Shown here piece by piece: positions 35,270 to 48,095 of a DNA stretch of 64,000 bases. The translations under genes were made by a program, and so were the position numbers. Positions within the stretch are counted from its first letter, which is position 1. Every line of letters starts with the position of its first letter. Under the pieces are notes generated by a model. It was not told the origin of the DNA. It saw only the letters and a list, made by a program, of their open reading frames with translations, and did no database searches. Source of the DNA: Cloeon dipterum (taxonomy: Eukaryota > Arthropoda > Insecta > Ephemeroptera > Baetidae); the NCBI RefSeq assembly GCF_949628265.1, contig NC_088787.1:3524501-3588500 (forward strand). Direction: 5' to 3'.

Positions 35270-35857
35270 CAACGCCGGCCTTGCTCAACTGGAAAATCCG
35301 TATGATGACGTTGCACCGGAACCCGCCAGGTCACCAAATTATGAAGATATACTTTTTCATAGTGCAATACCTAAAAATCCTACCTGAGCACCATCGGAAC
35401 TTGGTTCTTGAGATGAATAAATAATATTTAATTTGTTAAACACAGACGCATTATCATTTAACCATGTTTAGTACATTTTTGTAAAATATAACTCGTTATT
35501 TCGTTTTTCGTTGTTCAATTATTCCTTTTGATATCTTCACAACATAAATATTTTTTTTTTTTTGATAATCCCATCCATAATATCAGGCAGCCAGAATTTA
35601 GATCAGGGGGCCAGGGAAAGAAAGAAGCAAAACGATAGCCAAAGAGAAAGGATTCACGACTCGAATGTTTCCTTCATGAAAAATGTTCTTTTCGTCCTTT
35701 CAAGCAGCTGATTGTGATCGTTTAATAAATAGCACCGTGATATAATTTTGGTAGGGTAAATATAAATATTTATTAAATATAAATATCGAAGGAATAACTC
35801 CCCACCACCCCCATTAAATACACTTAAACAACCAATCATTAAAGAGCATGAAAAATT

Positions 35858-35959
35858 TTCGTGGATAAAGGCTACTAAAGTTTTAGAGGAGAATTCGTTT
35901 TGCTTCTGAAAGACTTTCGACTCTCTGCGTCTTAGCTGCAGTTTTTACCCTGCGAACAG
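35858..35959 (+). promoter_or_regulatory. core promoter and exon 1 of YT9
   Basis: GTGGATAAAGG near 35861, CGACTCTCTGCGTCTTAGCTG, and ACCCTGCGAACAG|GTTCG ending at 35959. Confidence 0.6.
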
Positions 35960-36173
35960 GTTCGTTTTCTTTGAGGCTTGCTTTTTGCCACGCTATTTTT
36001 TAAATCTTTATCTCACATACTTTGAAAAAAATCATTCACACATCTATAGAAGAAAACTATAGGTTCCTCTTTGGATTTCTATTTTATGTTTTATTTTCTG
36101 TATATACCAAGAGCAAATCAAACCATTTCTATTACTTTTTTCTACTATTTTTCAGCTCAGAAACGTTTGAGTC

Positions 36174-38111
36174 ATGAATCCTCGAATCTTTGTCATCGTT
36201 TTTCTCCACTTTTCATTGGCCAACGCCGCCAACTTCACTCAAGTCTTCGAGTGGACCGATGGAATGGACTACGAGTGGCCCTACGCGACGGACAGGAGAG
36301 TGGCCTTGGAAGCTGGAACTTTCAAAGCAGAGAAAATTGAACCTATTTTCATGGCTGTCTACGGAACGAGGATCTTCCTCAGCCTTGAAAAGGTAGATGG
36401 CATTCCGGTTACTCTGGTGTCTTTGCCGACGAGCAGCAAGTCTTTAGAGTCCCCAAGGCTCACTCCATTTCCTTCGTGGGAGATGCATGTAAGAGTAAAG
36501 GGTAAAGTAAGTAATCAAATCATGTGCGCTACCGAAAATCAGTCACTTTTTTAGTCGAATTTTGTAAATTTGTGTTCTATTTTTCTTGAAATTGGCAGCC
36601 ACTTTTTTAATGTACGTTATTTTAAAAATTCGGTTTATTTTCTAAAAAGTTTGACAGAGTTCCAAAAATGATGTCAAAGAAACGATTTAATCAATTTATT
36701 TTTTAGAGAAAGGAAGACTGCAACAAGTTTGAAAAAGTAAGAGGGCTGCAAGTGGACTCTGTTGGCAGGCTGTGGGTTCTGGACAGTGGTAGTGAGAGTT
36801 GCGTAGCAAAACTATGGATTTTCGACTTGTCCAACAACGATCAAACCGAACTCAGATATCACTTTTCATTTCGCTATAACATGCACGACTTGGTGCTCGA
36901 AGAAACTTCCAACGGAACTTGGGCCTACATCGCGTATTACGGTGAAAAAAACATTGTCGTCTTTAGTTTGGAAAGAAAAGAATCTTGGATTGTGCAAACT
37001 CCAGGAAACTGGGTTTATTCCTTTGCTCTCTCCCCTAAAATGGAACCAAGACAACTCTACCTCAGCAATTACGACTCCAATGAACTGTTTTCAATTTCCG
37101 TTGACGCACTTCGCAAAGGAATGCAAACTGCAAATCCAGGACTAATCGGAAAATGGACTAAAAAACCATATAGAATGTTGATTGACGGTCACGGGACTAT
37201 GTATGCTGCCTTTTGGGACAGTAACCAAATACTTTCTTGGAATACTTCCCAGCCATTTCAGGAACAGCGATTTTATGAGGTACGTCACCAATTCATCAAA
37301 TTTAAGATTCCATCTAAGATGGATTTTTTTATCATTTTCCAACTTTTTTACTATATATTTAATTGAAGAGCAGTTTGTGCAGTTTCATTGCTTCATATTA
37401 GCCTTTGTACTTAGCTTAAATTACAACAGTTCGTTACACTTTTTAGATTGGAAATCTGGAAACTTTTGTGCCATTTACCTTTTCCTTGGACTCGTCGGGA
37501 ACCTTTTGGATGACTGAGCTTAATAAATCAGCGACTAAGCCAAGCTACAGGCTTTTAAATGCTAAAGTCTTCGAGGCCTCGTCAGGTAAGTTTTCTCTGA
37601 TCAACATTTTACCATAGGCTTTTATGTATTTAATGTAAGCCAAAGACGAGCACTTTGTAAGGATATTTGCTAAAAAAATGCGACGAATCAAAAAGTGTTC
37701 ATGCTAGAATAAACAACATCATTTTGATTAATTCATATTTCAGTTACACCTGCCACACCAACAACCACTACAATTTCCTCTAAGACCGAACCAACGCCTG
37801 TTAGCTTTGACATTCCGACCCCTACAAAATCATCGACACCTGATGAGGAAAATGCCACAACCGAGGTGCAGGAGATTAGTATCTCGACAGAAAATTTGTA
37901 CCAATGTCGGCTTTTTAACATAATCCTGATCTGCTCTAACGTATTTACCGTGATCCTGTCGAGTCTGATCTTTCTTTGGCACGTTCTGGGACAGAAGAGA
38001 AAATATTCAATTCTGCAAAACAAAATCGAGGGCCTGAAAATGTCCGTTTTCTTTGACAACAATGATGAAGTTGGATCCGCGGAAGTGCAGTTCGAGGAAA
38101 GGAGGATATAA
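36174..38111 (+). CDS. YT9: Yellow/MRJP-like membrane-anchored protein, shortened tail
   Basis: Exons 36174-36488, 36707-37279, 37447-37585 and 37744-38111 give 464 residues. The ectodomain has EWTDGMDYEWPYATDRR, RLWVLDSG, HDLVLEET and IVQTPG; it is most similar to YT6 in exon 3. The stalk is short, without the repeat unit. The TM is at about 400-424 (IILICSNVFTVILSSLIFLWHVL), then QKRK. The frame ends at FEERRI because of a small insertion or shift near 38,098. The DNA beyond still matches the tail of paralogues (PRPFH, RRFVSARDLRESD in other frames to about 38,250). The tail loss is therefore recent. Confidence 0.83.
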
Positions 38112-38249
38112 CGCTGCCACGCCCCTTTCATCAGGTTCCTACGAGCAGACGATTTGTCTCAGCCCGTGATCTGCGTGAAAGTGATGCCAGCGAGGCCGAG
38201 GACATTCGTGAAATTTGGAGAGGCGCCTCGTCCTCCAGTTGATTCTAAA

Positions 38250-39009
38250 AGTCGGCCTTGCTTAACCGGATGAACACGTGCACGATGAAGTGTCACTTGA
38301 ACCTTCATCCCATAAATAAAAATATTGTAATTTACTCAACACTAACGCATTATCCTTTAACATGAGTTTTTCTTATAGTTGGAAAAAAAACCTTGTAATT
38401 TCAAAAAAGTGATTTTAATTCGATCGATCCGTTAATTTCTCATGAATAAGCTGTTTTTCATATAGCGGGTCGGTTTAATTTTTGTCATATAGTTGGTGTG
38501 TGAGTTGCGAGTGCGGTTTTAGAAGGCATTAAAAACCCGCTTCTTGCATGCCACCAACAGTTGGCGCCACCGTGTAGTTACGATTTAAATGCTTTTCCGC
38601 TGCGATTTCATACACAGTCCTGCCACTGTGCATTTTTCACTTATTTTCTTCTCTTTTGAGATTCTGAATAGAGATCAGGGGAACCGGGACGGGTTTTTGG
38701 TTCCGTTCTTGTCCCATATTTGTGTTTTTGGTTCGTGCCTGTCCCTGTTAGCTCTCTACCGTGTCCCTGTTTATCCCCCCCCCCCCCAGAGATCCCTTTC
38801 CAGATTCGTAATTTTTAAAATTTCTACTTTAAAAATTAGTTTATTTAGCCAAAAAGAATGGATTTACTGCTCGAATGTTTCTGAAAATGAAAAAATTCTA
38901 AGGTTACGAGAGGAGGCAGTTCAACTCTCATTATTTCAAGTTTCATTATTTGTTCTCTTTGTTCTGCGACATTGATGCAGATTCGGATCGCCTCCGTTTT
39001 TAACCAGCG
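38250..39009. other. spacer between YT9 and YT10
   Basis: It contains the YT9 3' region (AATAAA near 38,315). At 38,670-38,790 is a GT/C-rich stretch with repeated GGTTC and TGTCCC words ending in a run of 13 C (38775-38787). No gene is seen. Confidence 0.45.
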
Positions 39010-39209
39010 AGCAGTAGGCTCTTACTTTTTGATACTTTGGCATTTAGCACGTTTTGTTAAAATTGTTTGAGAAGAACTTTATTGATTGTTAAATAAATAG
39101 CACATTGATCTAATTGTTTATGGTAAATATATATATATTTATCAAATAAATGTAAAAATCCAAGGGAGAGCTCCCCCCCCCCTTACATGGGCTAAAACAA
39201 ACCAATCAT

Positions 39210-39319
39210 TTCTGGGTATAGGCTGCTTGTTTAAGAGGCGAGTTCATTGCATCTGAAAGACTTTCAACTCTCTGCGATCTAGCTGCACATTTCCATCCCG
39301 GAATTTACCCAGCGAGCAG
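39210..39319 (+). promoter_or_regulatory. core promoter and exon 1 of YT10
   Basis: GGGTATAGG at 39214-39222, GGCTGCTTGTTTAAGAGG, CAACTCTCTGCGATCTAGCT, and ACCCAGCGAGCAG|GTTCG ending at 39319. An exon-1-like relic (ACCAGCGAGCAG) lies at about 39,003. Confidence 0.6.
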
Positions 39320-39523
39320 GTTCGTTTTCTTGGAAGCTGGCGTTTGCCACTTTATTGTTTTAAGATATTCTTTTTATTCTATACAACAATTATTCACAAA
39401 TAATTTTTCTTTCGATCTCTAATTTTTGTTATATTTTCTGTTTCTTCCAAGCAGCTTTCTCTGAAAAAAGCATTGTAATCAAACCATGTTAATTATATTT
39501 TTCAGTCCAGAAACGTCAGAGTC

Positions 39524-41346
39524 ATGAATCCTGCTTGCTTCATTGTCATTGTTTTGCTCCACTTTACATTGGCCACCGCCGTCAACTTGGAGCATGTCTT
39601 CGAGTGGCCCAATGGAATGGACTACGAGTGGCCCTCAGAGGCGAATAGGACAAACGCCTTGAATGAAGGAACTTTCAAACCGGAGAAAATAGAACCTATT
39701 TTCATGGCTGTCTACGGAACAAGGATCTTCCTCAGCCTTGATAAATACTATGCTCGTATTCCAGTCAGTCTGGTGTCTTTGCCAACGAGGAGCGCGTCCT
39801 CTGCGTCCCCAAAGCTCACTCCATTCCCTTCGTGGGACATGCATGTAAGTGTGAAAAGAAAGAATAACAATCATATCATATGTGCTTAGCGAAAACTTTC
39901 ACTTTATAGCCGAATTTATCATATTTCTATTCTATATTTTCATGAAATGGGTAGTTGACTTTTTGAATTTTCTGGAATTCACATGGTCAGGATGATCAGA
40001 TGTTGTTATTTCCATTCAAAGAGTAGTGGTAGTTCAATCAGGTTGGCTTTTGGAAATTTGCATCCAGAAAAAATTACTAATGAAGGGTCGTCTTTCCTCC
40101 TCAAGCTGATTTTTGCGCCACCAAAAAATGTAGAATGCTCAGGTGAAAAACGCTTGTAAAATTTTCCAAAGACACGTGTTTGTGTGATAGTTGGTAAATA
40201 TGTTTTGACAATTCGGTGTTCTCTTAAAAAATTTTCAATGTCAAAAGTGATAATCCGATAAAAATTTGTTCAAAAGCACATGAATATACTTTTTTCAGGG
40301 AAAGGGTGATTGCAACAAAATTCAAGAAGCAAGAGGGCTGCAAGTTGACTCTGTTGGCAGGCTGTGGGTGCTGGACAGCGGTAGCGGCAATTGCAATGCC
40401 AAATTATGGTTCATCCACTTGTCCAACATGGATCAGACTCAACTTATTCATCGATTTCATTATCGGGGGCACACGCAAATGATCGACTTTGTGCTCGACG
40501 AAACACCAAATGGAACTTTGGCATATATCTCGAGTAGGCGTGAACGACACATTGTTGTCTTTAGTTTGGAAACAAAACAATCTTGGTTGCTGGGAACTTC
40601 AGGAATCGAGGTTTCATCCATTGCCCTGTCCCCTAAGTGGAGAAAGCTCTACCTCAGCAAATTTAACTCCAAGGAACTGTATTCAATTTCGCTTACCACG
40701 CTTCGCAAAGAAACTCGAACTGCAAATCCAAAACTCGTCGGAAATTGGAATGCTAGACCATACAGAATACTGATGGACAGTCACGGGACCATGTTTGCCG
40801 CCTTTGTGTGGAAAAACTACCTATCCTCATATAACACTTCCCAGCCATTTCAGGAGCAGCGATTTTATGAGGTACGTCAACAACTTATATTATAAATTTA
40901 TGATTCTATTTAAGATCGAATTTTTATTATTGTCCAACTTTTTACTATATTTTAAACTCAAGAATAGTTTGTGCAGTTTCATTGCTTCATGTTAGCCTTT
41001 GATCTTAGCTAAAATTACAAGAGTCTGTTACACTTTTTAGGTTGAAAAAGTGGGTACTACTTTGCCATTTACTTTAGCCTTGGACTCCTTGTCGGGAACC
41101 TTTTGGATGACTGAGCATTATAAAACAGAGAGCAAGCCAAGGTTCAGGCTCTTAAAGGGGAGCTGCATCCTGATTGAAAATTCGAACGAACATAGGATAC
41201 TTATCATCACACTGATCTGCTCCAACGTGCTGTTAAGTCTATTCATTCTTTGGCTCATCCTGGGGCCGAAGATACACAATTTATTCACTCAATACAGCAC
41301 AATCAACGCCATGCTTATGTCCGTTTTCTTTAACAACAATAAATAA
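39524..41346 (+). CDS. YT10: stalk-less Yellow/MRJP-like membrane protein (exon 4/exon 5 fusion)
   Basis: Exons 39524-39844, 40299-40871 and 41041-41346 give 399 residues. The first two coding exons are normal (EWPNGMDYEWPSEANRTNAL; MLDSGSGNCNAKLW, with VWVLD-like context). The last exon begins as exon 4 (PFTLALD, SGTFWMTEHY, PRFRLLKG). It passes without an intron into SCILIENSNE and the TM at about 351-372 (LICSNVLLSLFILWLIL). A deletion has thus removed the end of exon 4, the intron and the whole Thr/Pro stalk while keeping the frame. The tail is cut short (VFFNNNK then stop) where YT16 reads LFDYNEDIGPAEE. A further tail-like segment runs downstream, in other frames, to about 41,670. Confidence 0.82.
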
Positions 41347-41939
41347 AGACATCGGCCGCGCGAGAGAGCAGTTTTGAGGTCATGTATGAAACCAGGTCGC
41401 CGTCACGCCCCCTTCCCCTTGTGCGTAAAAGCAATCGACATTTCTTAGCTCACGATCTGATTAAAAACGATGCCAGCGAGGCCGAGGACGTTCAAGAAAT
41501 CTGGAGAGCTGCCTCGTGCTCCAGTCGAGAATGACGACGTCAGCCTTGCTGTAAAGGAACATCTGTACGATTACGTTGCACCGGAACTTCCAGATCGCCT
41601 CATTGTAAAGATACTTTATGGGTCGTTGCATTATCCTGTTATGAGCACAATCGGAACTCTTAACTTAATATGAATAAAATTAATTTAATTTATTAAACAT
41701 TGACACATTATCTTTTAACATATATACTGTACTTTCTTTGGAAAAAATACACCATGTTATATCAACAAGTGATTTTATTCGATCACTCTGTGACTTCTCA
41801 GGAATAAACTGTTTTTCAAAGCATAAAGAACTTAACCAAAATCAAAGCCGAAGTTTAAAATCAAACGTTGAAAGCACCAGTCAAGTGGTTGTTGTAAAAG
41901 TCAATGATTATATATTATATTATCAACAATTTGTCCTCC

Positions 41940-42190
41940 AATATTTATTAAATGGAAATAAAGAGCAGGTTGCTACGTTGGTCGCTGGAAATACGGGAAA
42001 TACACTTTTTCTCTCTCGTGGTCCTTTGGATCGATGTGTATTCCGTGCGGAAGCGAGAATTAAGGAAAAGCTGCAGAGATTCGATAGTAGTGCGCTGTTC
42101 GTGTTTTTTCACCCAGAAGCGTATCAAAGTTTTTCTAGCAGCTCGTCGTTTTCCGCTCTGAATACTTGGGTTTATTTAAATTTAAATTAA
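41940..42190 (+). repeat. Rep-J, copy 1 (plus)
   Basis: Blocks GAAATACACTTTTTCTC, CGTGGTCCT-TGG-TC, TGTGTATTCCGTGCGG, GAGAATTAAGGAAAAGCTGC and TTTTTTCACCCAGAAGCGT. It recurs at 45.6, 51.7 and 62.4 kb (plus) and 48.6 kb (minus). It can be read as an open frame here, but the frame is not kept between copies, so I call it a repeat. Confidence 0.65.
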
Positions 42191-42461
42191 ATTTTACCCT
42201 TATTTGTTCCACCGAGCATCGAGAGTGGCGAGAGTGTAGGTTTGTATACGTTCGTACTTTTTGGATAATTATCTTTTTGCGCGATTTGTCATATCAATAA
42301 CAAGCAGTTGATTGTTTAGAACTTTATTGAATGTTAAATAAATAGCACATTGATCTAACTGATTACAACAAAATTGTGCTTCTCTTTATTAAATATAAAC
42401 ATCAAAAGGGAATTTCCCCCACCATCCCCATTAAATACACTTAAACAACCAATCACAAATT

Positions 42462-42570
42462 TTCGGGAGTAAAGGCTGCTTTTATAGAGGAGAGTTCGTA
42501 GCTTCTGAAAGACTTCGACTCTCTGCGATCTATAGCTGCAGTTTCGTCCCAGTTTTTACATAGCCAGCAG
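42462..42570 (+). promoter_or_regulatory. core promoter and exon 1 of YT11
   Basis: GGGAGTAAAGGCTGCTTTTA near 42464, CGACTCTCTGCGATC, and ACATAGCCAGCAG|GTACG ending at 42570. Confidence 0.55.
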
Positions 42571-42759
42571 GTACGTTTTCTTTGAAGTTAGCTTGATGCT
42601 TGTTCCCACTTTATAATTACAAAATATTCGATACCACGCAAGGAGAAATTCTTTAGATTTTAATTTTTGTTTCTTTTTTAGTTTCTTCCAAGAATTGAAA
42701 TAACAGCATTTTAATCAAACCAATTTTATTATTATTCACAGTTTAGAAACGTCTGAGTC

Positions 42760-45253
42760 ATGAATCCTTGCTTCTTTGTCATCGTTTTGCTCCACCTTTC
42801 TTTGTCCACCGCCATCAACTTCACTCAGGTCTTCGAGTGGCCCCAAGGAATGGACTACGAGTGGGCTTCCGTTGCGCAAATGGTACAGGCCTTAGATGAA
42901 AGAACTTTTATTCCGGACAAAATAGAACCTCTTTTTATGGCTGTTTACGGAACAAGGATCTTCCTCAGCCTTGAAAAAGTAGATGGCATTCCGGTTACTC
43001 TGGTGTCTTTGCCGACGAGGAGCGCTGCGTCCCCGAAGCTCACTCCATTCCCTTCGTGGGACATGCATGTGAGTGAAAATTAAAGAGTAACAATCGAATT
43101 ATTATATACTGCTTAGCAAAAGCTGTCATTTTATAGTCGAATTTTGTAGATATATGTTCTATTTTCATGAAATGGGCAGTTACTTTTTAATTTTCTGGAT
43201 TTCATACGGTCATATTGATATTTCCATTAGAGGAATATTGGTAGTTCAATTCCGTTAGGTTTTTTAAATTTGCATTAAGAAAAAATTGCTAATGAGGGTA
43301 CTCACAAGACAAAATTTGTGCGCCTCCAAATGCAAAATGCTCAGGAGAAAAATTGTCATGAAAACCGCGTGTACCATTCTCCAAAGACAAGTGTGATAGT
43401 AAAAAAATGGTTAGTAATTTTATTTAGAAAATTCGGTGTTCTCTAAAATTATATGCAATGCCAAAAGTGATAATCCGATGAAGATTTGCTCTAAAACACA
43501 TCAATATACTTTTTTGCAGGGAGAGACAGGTGACTGCAGCAAAATTCAAGTAGCAAAAGGGCTGGAGGTGGACTCCAATGGCAGGCTCTGGGTGCTGGAC
43601 AGCGGTAGTGGCAAATGCAATGCCAAATTATGGTTCATCCACTTGTCTAACATGGATCAGACTGAACTCATTCATGAATTTCAATATCGGGGGTACACGC
43701 AAGTGCACGACTTTGTGCTCGACGAAACGCCAAATGGATTCATGGCATATATCTCGAGTAGGCGCGAACGACACATTGTTGTCTTTAGTTTGGAAAGAAA
43801 ACAATCTTGGCTGGTGGGAACATCAGGAATCGAGGTTGCATCCATTGCCCTATCCCCTAAGGGGGAATTGAGAAAGCTCTACCTCAGCAAATGGAACTCG
43901 TATGAACTGTTTTCATTATCCGTTGACGCACTTCGCAAAGGAACTCGAAATGCATATCCGAAACTAATAGGAAAATGGACTAGAAATTCATATAGGATGC
44001 TGATGGACAACCACGAGACCATGTATACCGCCTTTTGGGGAAGTACCCAAATACTTTCTTGGAACACCTCGCAGCCATTTCAGGAACAGCGATTTCATGA
44101 GGTGCGTCACCAATTTAAACATGAAATTTGCGATTTTGATTTTTTATTACTGTCCGACATTTTATTATATTTTTAATTGAAGAGCAGTTTGTGCAGTTTC
44201 ATTACTTCATGTTAGCCTTGGTACTTAGCTTAAATTACAACTGTCCGTTACACTTTTTAGATGGAAAATCTGGTTTTATATAAGCCATTTACTTTTGCTT
44301 TGGACTCGTCGGGAATCTTTTGGATAACTGAGCTTAATAAAACAGTAGCGTCTTGGCCAAGGTATAGACTACTAATGGCCGCAGTCGGTGCAAAATCATA
44401 CATCTTTGAGACCTCGTCAGGTAAGTTGGCTCTCTTTTTCTCTATTTTGCATGTTCTTAAAGAAAAAAGTTTGTTTTTTTGTCAATTTGTTAAAATCCAT
44501 CCCGTTAGTTGATAATTTCGATTTTCCATTTTATGCCCTCCAAAACAATTTACAAGATTTTTTAACAGTATTTTATATTTCTTAGTATTTCATTTAATTT
44601 CAATGACAGTATGATTAGCTTCAGGCTAGAATAAACGAAATCAGATCAATTTCTTTTTATTCCAGTTTGGCCAGTGGTTTTTATCACCACTACTATTTCC
44701 CAAAATAACTATTTTTATCATTTCAGAACGATCCAGTTTCTCCATCCCTACCACAACAACATCTTCGACGCCTGCTGAGAAAAATGCCGCAACCGAGGTG
44801 CAGGAAAGCTGCATCCCGATTGAAAATTCGAACAAAAATGTGATAATTATCATAATTATCGTCGCCCTGACCTGCTGCAACGTGCTGTTGAGTCTAATCA
44901 TTCTTTGGCCCATCCTAGGACCGAAGATGAACAAATTATTCACTCCACATAACACCATCGAGGCCAAACAATTGTTCTCTTTCCGTGACAATAAAGATGA
45001 CGTCGGAGAGCAGTTAGAAGCAGTCACGTATGAAACCAGGTCGCAGTCACGCCCCCTTCGCCGTGTGCCTACGGGCAGACGATTCTTCTCAGTTTGCAAT
45101 CTGAGTGAAAGCGATGCCAGCGAGGCTGAGGGCGTTCTATTGACATTTGGAGAGGAGCCTCGTGCTCCAGTCGAGAATGACGACGTCAGCCTTGCTGAAC
45201 AGGGACATCTGTACGATGAAGTTGCACTGGAACCTTCCAGGTCACCACATTGA
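42760..45253 (+). CDS. YT11: Yellow/MRJP-like membrane-anchored protein, late acceptor before TM exon
   Basis: Exons 42760-43068, 43520-44101, 44261-44420 and 44727-45253 give 525 residues. The exon-2 donor is GTGAGT. The propeller has EWPQGMDYEWASVAQMVQAL, GRLWVLDSG, SSRRERHIVVFSLERKQSW and IALSPKG, close to YT10. If the usual exon-5 acceptor (44665) were used the frame would close, so I chose TTTATCATTTCAG at 44726. It restores the frame and omits the first part of the stalk. The TM is at about 389-414 (VIIIIIIVALTCCNVLLSLIIL). The tail is long and open: DDVGEQLEAVTYE, RRFFSVCNLSESDASEAEG, EEPRAPVENDDVS and HLYDEVALEPSRSPH. Confidence 0.83.
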
Positions 45254-45589
45254 GAAGATACTTCTTCGGTGCAATACTTAAAAATCCTACCATGAGCATT
45301 AGCATCGTTTCTTTGTTCTTAATATGAATAAAAAATAATTTATTTTGTTTAAACACTGACGCTTTATATCCTTTAACAAGTTTTGTAATTGTTTTTGGAA
45401 CAAAATTAACCTTGTGATTTTTATTCAATAACTTCGTTGATGTCTTGTGAATAAACTGTTGTTCACAGCATAAGGAATTAAACTAAAATTGAAGCCAAAT
45501 TTTAAAATTAAACGTTGAAAGCACCCTTTCACATAGTTGGCGTTAAAGTCAAATTATTTTGTGTACTTTGTCTTCTAATATTTAGTAAA

Positions 45590-45800
45590 GGGACACAGAG
45601 AGCAGCTTTGTATGTTTGTCTTTAGGAAATACACTTTTTCTAGTGGTCCTCTGGGTCATTGTGTATTCCGTGCGGCAGCGAGAATTGAGGAAAAGCTGCA
45701 GAGATTCGAGCAGTGCGCTCTGCTCGGTTTTTTCACGCAGAGGCGTCTCAAAATTTTTCTAGTAGCTTGTCGATTTCCGCTTTGATCAATTTATTTAAAT
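45590..45800 (+). repeat. Rep-J, copy 2 (plus)
   Basis: GGAAATACACTTTTTCTAGT, GGTCCTCTGGGTCATTGTGT, GCGGCAGCGAGAATTGAGG and GGTTTTTTCACGCAGAGGCG. It lies between YT11 and the YT12 promoter, like copy 1 before YT11. Confidence 0.65.
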
Positions 45801-46049
45801 TAAATTTTACCCTTATTTGTTCCACCGAGCAGCGAGGGAGGGGAGAGAGTATAGGTTCGTTTTGTCAATCAATATCAAGCAGTTGATTGTGTAGTACTTT
45901 ATTTAATGTTAAGTAAATAGCACATTGATCTTATTGTTTACGACAACATTGTGCTTCTCTTTATTAAATATAAATATCACAGGGAAATCTCCCTACCACC
46001 ATCATTAAATACTCTTGAACAACTAATCACTAAAGAGCATGACAAATTT

Positions 46050-46152
46050 CCGGGAATATAAAGGCTGCTTATTTAAGAGGAAGGTTCGTTGATTCTAAAG
46101 ACTCCTCCGCGATCTAGCTGCAGATTCGTCCCAGTTTTTACCAAGCCAGCAG
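46050..46152 (+). promoter_or_regulatory. core promoter and exon 1 of YT12
   Basis: GAATATAAAGG at about 46054-46064 is a good TATA box. CTCCGCGATCTAGCTGCAG and ACCAAGCCAGCAG|GTTCG follow, ending at 46152. Confidence 0.6.
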
Positions 46153-46357
46153 GTTCGTTTTCTTGGAAGCTAGCTTGTTGCTTGTTCCCACCTTATTTTT
46201 ATTAAATATTCGTCTCAAACTATAATACACCGCTAGGAGAAATTCTAATTCAGATTTCTAATTTTTGGTTTCTTTTCAGTTTCGTCCAAGCAATGAAATA
46301 ACAGCATGTTAATCATACCATTTTTATTATTATTTACAGTTCAAAAACGTCTGAGTC

Positions 46358-47823
46358 ATGAATCCTTGCTTCTTTGTCATCGTTTTGCTCCACTCTTCAT
46401 TGGCCACCGCCGTCAACTTCAAGCAAGTATTCGACTGGCGCCATGGATTGGACTACGAGTGGTCGTCCGAGGAGAGCAGGATAAAGGCCTTGAAAGATGG
46501 ATCTTTCAAACCAGGGAAAATTGAACCTCGTTACATGGCTGTGTACAAAACAAGGATCTTCCTCAGCCTTGAAACATCTAGTAATATTCCGGTGTCTCTG
46601 GTGTCTTTGCCGACGAGGAGCGCGTCCTCTGCATCCCCGAAGCTCACTCCATTCCCTTCGTGGAACATACATGTAAGTGTGAAAAGTAAAGAGTGACATG
46701 CGAATCATATGCTCTAAGCGAAACAGTAACTTATTGGTGGTGTCGTCACAAGACAAAATGTAGGTATGTCTTCATTCGCAGCAAACGTAAAATGCTCTGG
46801 CGTAAAAAGTGTCACGGAAAACTCATGTAAAATTTTTCCAAGCCACGTGTGTTCGTGCGCGTGTGCTAGTAAAAATTGGCAATTAAATATATATATTTTG
46901 AAAATTTTGTCTTTTCCCTAAAATAATGATATTCTGATGAAGATATTTGTTCAAAAACATGAATATCCATCTTTTGCAGGGAAAGGGTGACTGCTTCAAA
47001 ATTGAAGCAGCAAAAGGGCTGCAAGTGGACTCCGTTGGCAGGCTGTGGGTGCTTGACGAGGGTAGCCGCAATTGTAGTACCAAACTATGGACCATCTACT
47101 TGTCCACGATTCATCACACCAAACTGATTCATCGATTTTCTTTTCACTTTTACGCGAACGACTTGCTGCTTGACGAAACACCCAACGGAACCTTGGCCTA
47201 CATCTCGCGGAGGCATCAACGACACATTGTCGTTTTTAGTTTGGATAGTAAAGAAACTTGGATATTGGAAACGCCAGGAATCGAGGTTTTATCCATCGCC
47301 CTGTCCCCTAACAATAAGGAGGAACCGAGACAACTCTACCTCAGCAAATGGAACTCCAATGAACTTTATTCGATTTCCGTTGACGCACTTCGCAAAGGAA
47401 CTCCAACTACAAATCCGAAACTAATCGGAAAGTGGACTGGAACCCCATGTAAAATGGCGATGGACAATCACGGGACCATATATGCTTCTTTTTGGTGGAA
47501 ACACTACATACGCTCTTGGGACACATCCCAGCCATTTGAGGAGCAGCGTTTTTATGAGGTACGTTACCAATTTTTATAAATAAGAAATTTGCGATTCTTT
47601 ATATAATATATTTTATACTGAAGAATTTGTGTGTAGTCTTAATTATTCTATATTAACCTATGTCTTTGCAAAGTTGACAACAGTCCGTTACACTTTTTAG
47701 GTTGAAAATCTGGGTACTTCGTTGCCATTTACCTTTGCCTTGGACTCGTCGGGAACCTTTTGGATGACTGAGCTTAATAAAACAGCGATCATGCCCAGGT
47801 ACAGACTACTAAAGGCTGCATAG
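46358..47823 (+). CDS. YT12: Yellow/MRJP-like protein without membrane anchor (predicted secreted)
   Basis: Exons 46358-46672, 46980-47558 and 47701-47823 give 338 residues. Signal peptide and propeller are intact (FDWRHGLDYEWSSEESR, GRLWVLDEG, IVVFSLDSKETW, IALSPNNKEEPRQLYLS). In exon 4, after RYRLLKAA, a TAG stops the frame; paralogues continue AVGAKSY. The DNA shows GCATAGTCGG for GCAGTCGG, a two-base gain. Just behind it, the rest of exon 4, the intron and the stalk are deleted and TM remnants follow (LIFLWLILRRKR in one frame), then tail debris to about 48,095. If expressed, it would be a soluble, secreted propeller. It could equally be a pseudogene in the making. Confidence 0.75.
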
Positions 47824-48095
47824 TCGGTGCAAAATCGTCTTGTTGTGTTTAATCTTCCTTTGGCTCATCCTGAGACGAAAAAGGAACCATTTCTTTCCGT
47901 AAAACACTATTGAGTGGCCAGGAAAAGTCCATTTTCCGTGACAACAATGTAAGGGGAAATCACGCCCGCTTCACCTGGTCTCTACGAGCAACCGATTTGT
48001 CTCAGCCCTCAATCTACGAGGAGATTGAAAGCGATGCTTGCGAGGACAAGGACTTTTGAGAAACTTGCGGAGTAGCGCCTCGTGTTCCAGTCGAG
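47824..48095 (+). pseudogene. debris of the YT12 TM/tail exon
   Basis: Fragments match exon 5 of paralogues: a TM-like FLWLILRRKR, a GACAACAATG segment, ACGAGCAACCGATTTGTCTC and GAGTAGCGCCTCGTGTTCCA, broken by shifts and stops. Confidence 0.6.

Noticed and set aside
41738..42190. Open frame of 150 codons before YT11
   Set aside because: It consists of YT10 3' flank plus Rep-J, and the frame is not kept in other Rep-J copies.
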